A DNA stretch of 10,208 nucleotides, taken from the NCBI GenBank assembly GCA_017964745.1, contig JAGCRJ010000321.1:1-10208 (forward strand), in the 5' to 3' direction. Below, piece after piece: positions 5,781 to 10,208 of the stretch. A program made the position numbers and the translations under genes. Positions within the stretch are counted from its first letter, which is position 1, and each line of letters opens with the position of its first letter. This DNA is from Lachnospiraceae bacterium (GTDB taxonomy: Bacteria > Bacillota > Clostridia > Lachnospirales > Lachnospiraceae). The notes under the pieces are model-generated. The model was not told the DNA's origin. It saw only the letters and a list, made by a program, of their open reading frames with translations, and did no database searches.

Positions 5781-6473
5781 ATGAGGATACTTTTGAAGCT
5801 CAGCGGAGAAGCACTCGCAGGACCCTCCGGCAAGGGATTTGATGAACCTACCGTAAGGATGGTCGCAGATCAGATAAAGGAGATCGCAGGAAAAGGAACC
5901 CAGGTCGGTGTAGTCATCGGCGGCGGAAATTTCTGGAGAGGAAGAAGCTCGGAGAATATCGACCGTACAAAGGCAGACCAGATCGGAATGCTCGCAACGG
6001 TAATGAATGCTCTTTATGTTTCCGAGATCTGCAGATCCGTGGGACTTAAGACCGATATACTCACTCCTTTCACCATAGGTGCTTTTACCGATCTTTTCTC
6101 CAAGGATAAAGCCAACAAGGCTTTCGAAGAAGGACATATCGTTTTCTTCGCGGGAGGTACCGGACATCCTTACTTCTCTACCGATACGGGTGTCGTTCTC
6201 AGAGCGGTCGAGGTTGAAGCGGATCAGATACTTCTTGCAAAGTCCATCGACGGAGTTTACGATTCCGATCCCGCCAAGAATCCCGATGCGAAGAAATTCG
6301 ATGAGATCACGATCGACGATGTGATCGCAGGAAATCTTCAGGTTGTCGATATGACAGCATCGATCCTTGCACGCGACAACAAGATGCCCATGGCTGTCTT
6401 TTCACTCAATGAAGAGGGCAGCATAGTAAATACTCTTTACGGAAAGTTTAACGGAACCAGGATAACGGTTTAA
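5781..6473 (+). CDS. pyrH: UMP kinase
   Basis: This 230-aa cytoplasmic enzyme phosphorylates UMP to UDP with ATP in pyrimidine nucleotide synthesis. It belongs to the amino acid kinase fold specific to bacterial UMP kinases. Visible motifs are KLSGEAL near the N-terminus, GGGNFWRG (47-54), TKADQIGMLATVMN (63-76) with the UMP-contacting aspartate, GGTGHPYFSTDT (125-136) and KSIDGVYDSDP (154-164). Bacterial homologues are hexamers regulated by GTP and UTP. The ATG at 5781 follows AAAGGAGA with good spacing, 26 bp after the bactofilin stop. In many Firmicutes rpsB and tsf precede pyrH; here a bactofilin does, so the ribosomal half of that cluster has been separated or lost from this site. Confidence 0.97.
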   Translation: MRILLKLSGEALAGPSGKGFDEPTVRMVADQIKEIAGKGTQVGVVIGGGNFWRGRSSENIDRTKADQIGMLATVMNALYVSEICRSVGLKTDILTPFTIGAFTDLFSKDKANKAFEEGHIVFFAGGTGHPYFSTDTGVVLRAVEVEADQILLAKSIDGVYDSDPAKNPDAKKFDEITIDDVIAGNLQVVDMTASILARDNKMPMAVFSLNEEGSIVNTLYGKFNGTRITV

Positions 6474-6488
6474 GAAAGGCGGATAATT

Positions 6489-7040
6489 ATGGATGCCAGA
6501 TTACAGTCATATGAAGATAAGATGAAGAAGACCCTTGATTTCCTCGCTGAGGAATATGCTTCCGTACGTGCGGGAAGAGCCAATCCCCACGTTCTCGACA
6601 AGATCAGGGTTGATTATTACGGAACTCCCACCCCCATTCAGCAGGTAGGAAATGTTTCCGTTCCCGAAGCTCGTATCATCCAGATCGCACCCTGGGACAA
6701 GACTCTTCTCAAAGCTATCGAGAAGGCTATCCAGACTTCTGATATCGGTATCAATCCCCAGAATGACGGAAGTGTCATAAGACTTCAGTTCCCTGAGCTT
6801 ACCGAGGAAAGACGTAAGGATCTCGTTAAGGATATCAAGAAGAAGGCTGAGGACGGAAAGGTTGCTCTCAGAAACGTCAGAAGAGACGGCAACGAAGAGT
6901 TCAAGAAGCTCGGAAAGGGCGAGATCTCCGAGGATGAAGCAGCCGATCTTACCGATTCACTCCAGAAGCTTACCGATGAGTACATTGCCAAGATCGATAA
7001 GGCTCTTGAAGAGAAGACCAAGGAGCTTATGACCGTATAA
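6489..7040 (+). CDS. frr: Ribosome recycling factor
   Basis: The 183-aa product is a full-length ribosome recycling factor, which with EF-G splits the 70S post-termination complex. The family pattern is clear: YEDKMKKTLDFLAEEYASVRAGRANPHVLDKI at the start, VDYYGTPTPIQQVGNVSVPEAR in domain II, and a long helical C-terminal part with the RNVRRDGNEEFKKL segment. The start at 6489 follows AAAGGCGG, 15 bp after pyrH. Its stop codon overlaps the next start by one base (TAATG, 7038-7042), implying translational coupling with uppS. Confidence 0.97.
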   Translation: MDARLQSYEDKMKKTLDFLAEEYASVRAGRANPHVLDKIRVDYYGTPTPIQQVGNVSVPEARIIQIAPWDKTLLKAIEKAIQTSDIGINPQNDGSVIRLQFPELTEERRKDLVKDIKKKAEDGKVALRNVRRDGNEEFKKLGKGEISEDEAADLTDSLQKLTDEYIAKIDKALEEKTKELMTV

Positions 7041-7750
7041 TGGCTAATGTTCCCGAGCATCTTGCGATAATCTTAGACGGTAACGGCAGGTGGGCCAAGA
7101 AAAGAGGCCTCCCCAGAAATGCCGGACATGTACAGGGCGCGCATGTTCTCGAAGACATGTGTGAGATCGTATGGAACAAAGGGATCAAGTATCTGACCGT
7201 ATACGCATTCTCGTCGGAGAACTGGAAGAGACCGACGGATGAAGTTGCACTGCTTATGAAGCTTCTCAGGGATTACATGAAGAATTCCGTTAAGCGTGCG
7301 ATGAAGAACAATATGCGTGTCAGGGTCATCGGAGATAAGAGCGGACTCGATGAGGATCTGCGTGTATCGATCGCAGAACTTGAGGAAGCGACCAAAGGCA
7401 ATACCGGCCTTAACTTTACCATAGCTCTTAATTACGGCGGAAGAGATGAGATCGTCCGTGCCGTAAGAAAGCTTTCATCGGAGCATGATGCGGAATTTAT
7501 GAAGAACCTTTCCGAAGAGGATCTTGCATCCGCACTCGATACTTCGGGAATGCCCGATCCGGATCTTCTTATCCGTACCTGCGGAGAAGAGAGGATATCG
7601 AATTTCCTGCTGTGGCAGATCTCATACAGCGAATTTTACTTTGCCGACTGTGCATGGCCTGATTTTAACGAAGCCGAACTCGATAAGGCTATTGAAAGCT
7701 ATTCGTCGAGGACCAGACGTTTCGGCGGCCTTGTCAAAGGCGAAGAATAA
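7040..7750 (+). CDS. uppS: Isoprenyl transferase (undecaprenyl diphosphate synthase)
   Basis: This 236-aa cis-prenyltransferase extends farnesyl diphosphate with isopentenyl units to undecaprenyl diphosphate, the lipid carrier for peptidoglycan and other wall glycans. Family signatures are AIILDGNGRWAKKRG (9-23, catalytic D13), GHVQGA, TVYAFSSENWKRP (53-65), the NYGGRDEI motif (131-138) and PDPDLLIRTCGEERISNFLLWQ (172-193). The usual RTSGE or RTGGE reads RTCGE (C181), a conservative change that I do not think abolishes activity. ATG 7040 overlaps the frr stop; the nearest Shine-Dalgarno (AAGGAG, 7020-7025) is 14 bases away, so initiation probably relies on coupling to frr translation. Confidence 0.96.
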   Translation: MANVPEHLAIILDGNGRWAKKRGLPRNAGHVQGAHVLEDMCEIVWNKGIKYLTVYAFSSENWKRPTDEVALLMKLLRDYMKNSVKRAMKNNMRVRVIGDKSGLDEDLRVSIAELEEATKGNTGLNFTIALNYGGRDEIVRAVRKLSSEHDAEFMKNLSEEDLASALDTSGMPDPDLLIRTCGEERISNFLLWQISYSEFYFADCAWPDFNEAELDKAIESYSSRTRRFGGLVKGEE

Positions 7751-7767
7751 AAAACCGGGAGAACCTG

Positions 7768-8595
7768 ATGTTCGTCAAAAGACTTTTAAGCGGAATAGTT
7801 CTTATATTCGGGCTTGGATTTTCCTTCGCGATCGGCGGATATCTTCTTTCCGCCGTTTTAATGATCATATCCCTTATCGGTTATTGTGAACTGGTAAAGG
7901 CTCTCTGTTCCGAGACCAAACGCCGTGAACTTAACGGTCCGGATAACATCGCATTTGCTTCGATCATTCTTTACTATCTGTCCGTTACTTTCACTGATGA
8001 CAGGACCTTTCTGATCCTCGTCATCGGCGGCTTTATGCTTCTCGAGCTTGTCTGGTTTGTTCTGAGATTCCCCAAGTATTCTTCAGACCGCGTAGTAAGA
8101 ACAGTCTTCAGTGTGATCTATTGTCCCGTTATGCTCAGCTTTATTTACATGATAAGAGAGCTTGAGGGCAGGGAGTTTCTCATCTGGATCGTTCTTATCA
8201 CTTCCTGGGGATGCGATACCCTTGCATATTGCAGCGGTATGCTTTTCGGACGCCATCATCCTTTTGGACAGCTTTCTCCCAAGAAGTCTACGGAAGGCTG
8301 TATCGGAGGCATCATCGGAAGTGCCGTTATAGGATTATTGTTCGGAATCTTTTATGTAAAGAGATTCCTTCCCGTTCCTTATGTTGAGTGGAGACTTGCG
8401 CTTATCTGCGGAGTCGGAGCACTCATGGGAATGGTCGGAGACCTTGCGGCTTCCGGCATAAAGCGCAACAACAATATCAAGGATTTCGGAAAGCTCATTC
8501 CCGGACACGGCGGGATCATGGACAGATTTGATTCCATGATACTTTGCGCTCCCGCAGCTTACATACTTACTTATCTTCTGATCACCGTATCATGA
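7768..8595 (+). CDS. cdsA: Phosphatidate cytidylyltransferase
   Basis: This 275-aa integral membrane enzyme converts phosphatidic acid and CTP to CDP-diacylglycerol, the precursor of bacterial phospholipids. Several hydrophobic segments are evident (about 6-45, 60-100, 112-130, 135-160, 178-198, 208-225, 256-275). The diagnostic signature lies at 229-255: SGIKRNNNIKDFGKLIPGHGG followed by DRFD. A second conserved block is WGCDTLAYCSGMLFG through SPKKSTEG (147-177). Length and topology fit the family. GGGAGA (7757-7762) precedes the ATG, 17 bp after uppS. Confidence 0.96.
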   Translation: MFVKRLLSGIVLIFGLGFSFAIGGYLLSAVLMIISLIGYCELVKALCSETKRRELNGPDNIAFASIILYYLSVTFTDDRTFLILVIGGFMLLELVWFVLRFPKYSSDRVVRTVFSVIYCPVMLSFIYMIRELEGREFLIWIVLITSWGCDTLAYCSGMLFGRHHPFGQLSPKKSTEGCIGGIIGSAVIGLLFGIFYVKRFLPVPYVEWRLALICGVGALMGMVGDLAASGIKRNNNIKDFGKLIPGHGGIMDRFDSMILCAPAAYILTYLLITVS

Positions 8596-8622
8596 TCTCA
8601 GGATGCGGTAAGAGGTTTTGCT

Positions 8623-9702
8623 ATGAATATGATATCTTCAATCTTATGGTTTATCATAATCTTTTCGATCGTCGTCATTTCTCATGAGTTCGGTCATTAC
8701 CTGCTTGCCAGGGCAAACGGCATCAGGGTCAAAGAGTTTCTCGTAGGTTTCGGCCCGGTTATCTTCAAGTTCAAAAAAGGTGAAACTGTTTTTAAGGTCT
8801 GCATTCTTCCTCTCGGCGGAGCATGCGTTTATGACGGCATGGATGAGATCGATAAGGATGAACAGTCCGAAGACGAAAACCGTATACCCGACAGATCCAA
8901 GTTTCCGAGTGCAAAGCCCTGGGCCAAGATAGCAACTCTTGTGGCGGGGCCTTTGTTCAATTTCATTCTCGGATTCATTGTTGCGTTCATAATGGTGAAT
9001 ATGATCCTTATCCGCGAGCCGGTTGTCACCGAAGTCATAGAAGGCGGTGCTGCGGAGGCTGCGGGACTTCTTCCCGGTGATAAGATCACCGCGATCGACG
9101 GAAGCAGGATCTATCTGTATGATGAGCTGTCGGTATATACGACTCTTTACCGCGGCGGAGACACCGAGCTTACGGTGGACAGAAACGGAGAGAAACTCGA
9201 TATCGTTCTTACTCCTTACTACAGTGAAGAGTACGGAAGATATATGTTCGGAATCATAAATGACTCGTATGTCGAAGAGCTTAAGGGCTTTGATGCTTTC
9301 AGGTATACCTGGTACGAGATGAGATATAACGTGATCATGGTATGGAAGAGCCTGGGAGCGCTCATAACCGGAAGGCTTTCGCGTGAGAATGTTGCGGGTC
9401 CCGTCGGAGTCGTCAACATGGTCGGTGACATCATTGAAGAGACCAGTCCGTACGGATGGCAGACCGTCCTTGTGAACATGCTGAACCTTATGCTGCTCCT
9501 TACGGTCAATCTCGGAATCTTCAACATGCTGCCGGTTCCCGCACTTGACGGTGGACGTCTTCTTTTCGCACTGATCGAGCTTGTACGCGGAAAGCCGGTA
9601 CCGCCCAAAAAAGAAGCGTACGTACATCTCGCGGGAATGGTGCTGCTTCTCATCATCGTAGTCGTAGTATTCTTCAACGACATACATAACATTTTCAATT
9701 AA
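8623..9702 (+). CDS. rseP: RIP metalloprotease RseP (site-2 protease family)
   Basis: The 359-aa protein is an intramembrane zinc metalloprotease that cleaves anti-sigma factors and other single-span membrane substrates. The HEFGH zinc motif is at 21-25 inside the first membrane segment. The third ligand is D309 in NMLPVPALDGG (301-311). A single PDZ domain occupies about 130-200 (VIEGGAAEAAGLLPGDKITAIDG). Further hydrophobic segments lie at about 103-130, 280-303 and 335-352, and AGPVGV (258-263) is also typical. Substrates cannot be inferred; Bacillus homologues process RsiW, FtsL and signal-peptide remnants. AGAGG (8611-8615) precedes the start; an ATG two codons later is an equally possible start. 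It sits before dxr, reversing the usual dxr-rseP order of Firmicutes. Confidence 0.96.
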   Translation: MNMISSILWFIIIFSIVVISHEFGHYLLARANGIRVKEFLVGFGPVIFKFKKGETVFKVCILPLGGACVYDGMDEIDKDEQSEDENRIPDRSKFPSAKPWAKIATLVAGPLFNFILGFIVAFIMVNMILIREPVVTEVIEGGAAEAAGLLPGDKITAIDGSRIYLYDELSVYTTLYRGGDTELTVDRNGEKLDIVLTPYYSEEYGRYMFGIINDSYVEELKGFDAFRYTWYEMRYNVIMVWKSLGALITGRLSRENVAGPVGVVNMVGDIIEETSPYGWQTVLVNMLNLMLLLTVNLGIFNMLPVPALDGGRLLFALIELVRGKPVPPKKEAYVHLAGMVLLLIIVVVVFFNDIHNIFN

Positions 9703-9713
9703 GACTATTCACG

Positions 9714-9762
9714 CAGCGCTCCGGAGGCCGCTAAAACCTATATCACAGCGCTCCGCCCGCTG
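9714..9762 (+). repeat. Short direct repeat with possible hairpin in the rseP-dxr gap
   Basis: CAGCGCTCCG occurs at 9714-9723 and again at 9746-9755, a 32-bp period in an otherwise 84-bp gap. The second copy can form a small hairpin, CAGCG (9746-9750) with CGCTG (9758-9762). No T-run follows and no promoter is evident. The function, if any, is unknown. Confidence 0.4.
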
Positions 9763-9786
9763 AGTCAACTTTATGGAGTATGTGCG

Positions 9787-10208
9787 ATGAAAAAGATATC
9801 TGTTCTGGGATCTACCGGCTCAATCGGGACTCAGACACTCGAGGTCGTAAGACAGAATAAAGATGAGCTTGAAGTGTTCGCGCTCTCCGCGGGAACAAGT
9901 GTCGATCTGATCGAAAAGCAGATCAGGGAGTTCAGCCCTAAGATCGCCGCAATGGGTGATGAGAAGGCTGCCGAGGAGCTCAGGGGCAGGATCTCGGATC
10001 TGAGCGGTGTGAAGGTTCTTGCGGGAATGGACGGACTTCTTGAGATGGCTTCCGATCCCGGATACGATATACTCGTTACCGCCATTGTCGGAATGATCGG
10101 CATCCGTCCCACCATCGCCGCGATAGAAGCCGGCAAGGACATCGCACTTGCAAATAAGGAGACTCTTGTCTGTGCGGGACATATCATTATGCCTCTTGCG
10201 GAGAAGAA
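9787..10208 (+). CDS. dxr: 1-deoxy-D-xylulose 5-phosphate reductoisomerase (5' part only)
   Basis: The frame starts at ATG 9787, eight bases after GGAG (9775-9778), and runs off the right edge after about 140 codons; the complete enzyme is about 380-400 aa. The N-terminal NADPH-binding loop GSTGSIGTQTL (8-18) and the block IVGMIGIRPTIAAIEAGKDIALANKETLV (100-128), with K124 of the conserved NKET motif, identify Dxr. It rearranges and reduces 1-deoxy-D-xylulose 5-phosphate to 2-C-methyl-D-erythritol 4-phosphate, the committed step of the MEP isoprenoid pathway, which supplies the precursors for UppS encoded upstream. The metal-binding and catalytic flap residues lie beyond the window. An 84-bp gap separates it from rseP, larger than the other gaps in this cluster. 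Confidence 0.95.
   Translation, partial: MKKISVLGSTGSIGTQTLEVVRQNKDELEVFALSAGTSVDLIEKQIREFSPKIAAMGDEKAAEELRGRISDLSGVKVLAGMDGLLEMASDPGYDILVTAIVGMIGIRPTIAAIEAGKDIALANKETLVCAGHIIMPLAEK

Noticed and set aside
8644..9687. Long minus-strand open frame of 347 codons opposite rseP
   Set aside because: It lies wholly inside a gene with full RseP motifs, its translation resembles no family I know, and it has no convincing ribosome binding site. The plus-strand codon bias explains the absence of stops.
9773..9790. Five-codon open frame overlapping the dxr start (ATG at 9773)
   Set aside because: It is too short to support as a gene and lacks its own ribosome binding site; its GGAG is the dxr Shine-Dalgarno.

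Overview
The window is a compact, all-plus-strand stretch of chromosome from a member of the Clostridia, most probably Lachnospiraceae. I base this on four things: a MocR-type class I aminotransferase, a XerD-like recombinase with clostridial sequence character, an acidic-tailed bactofilin starting MGFF, and a pyrH-frr-uppS-cdsA block with strong AGGAGG-type ribosome binding sites. The placement rests on recognised protein sequence style, not on a search. Nothing looks like a phage, plasmid or island: no integrase with cargo, no tRNA, no CRISPR.

Layout. (1) 1-602 is the 3' end of a PLP-dependent aminotransferase. (2) 614-731 is a gene-free element made of two inverted copies of a palindromic repeat, like a REPIN. 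(3) 752-1291 encodes a Nudix hydrolase (ADP-ribose pyrophosphatase type), closed by an intrinsic terminator at 1309-1338. (4) A consensus-like promoter at 1411-1439 drives a XerD-like tyrosine recombinase (1506-2378), followed by a second palindromic repeat at 2401-2434. (5) A second strong promoter at 2470-2498 precedes DAHP synthase (2560-3591). Downstream, with no obvious terminator between them, are a membrane-anchored polysaccharide deacetylase (3649-4626) and a bactofilin (4651-5754). (6) From 5781 to the right edge runs a translation/envelope cluster: pyrH, frr, uppS, cdsA, rseP and the start of dxr.

How the genes fit together. The right half is envelope-centred. Dxr feeds the MEP isoprenoid pathway, UppS makes the undecaprenyl carrier for peptidoglycan precursors, CdsA makes CDP-diacylglycerol, and RseP is an intramembrane protease. 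The deacetylase acts on cell-wall glycan and the bactofilin is a polymerising scaffold. PyrH and Frr are the usual UMP kinase and ribosome recycling partners of this cluster. The usual Firmicutes order, as I know it, is cdsA-dxr-rseP; here rseP precedes dxr.

Most of the window is ordinary housekeeping. The points worth a second look are: a XerD-like protein in which three of six catalytic positions are altered; an in-frame internal start with a strong Shine-Dalgarno exactly at the domain boundary of the bactofilin; a perfect 11-bp inverted repeat that buries the start codon of the deacetylase; and the palindromic intergenic repeats.
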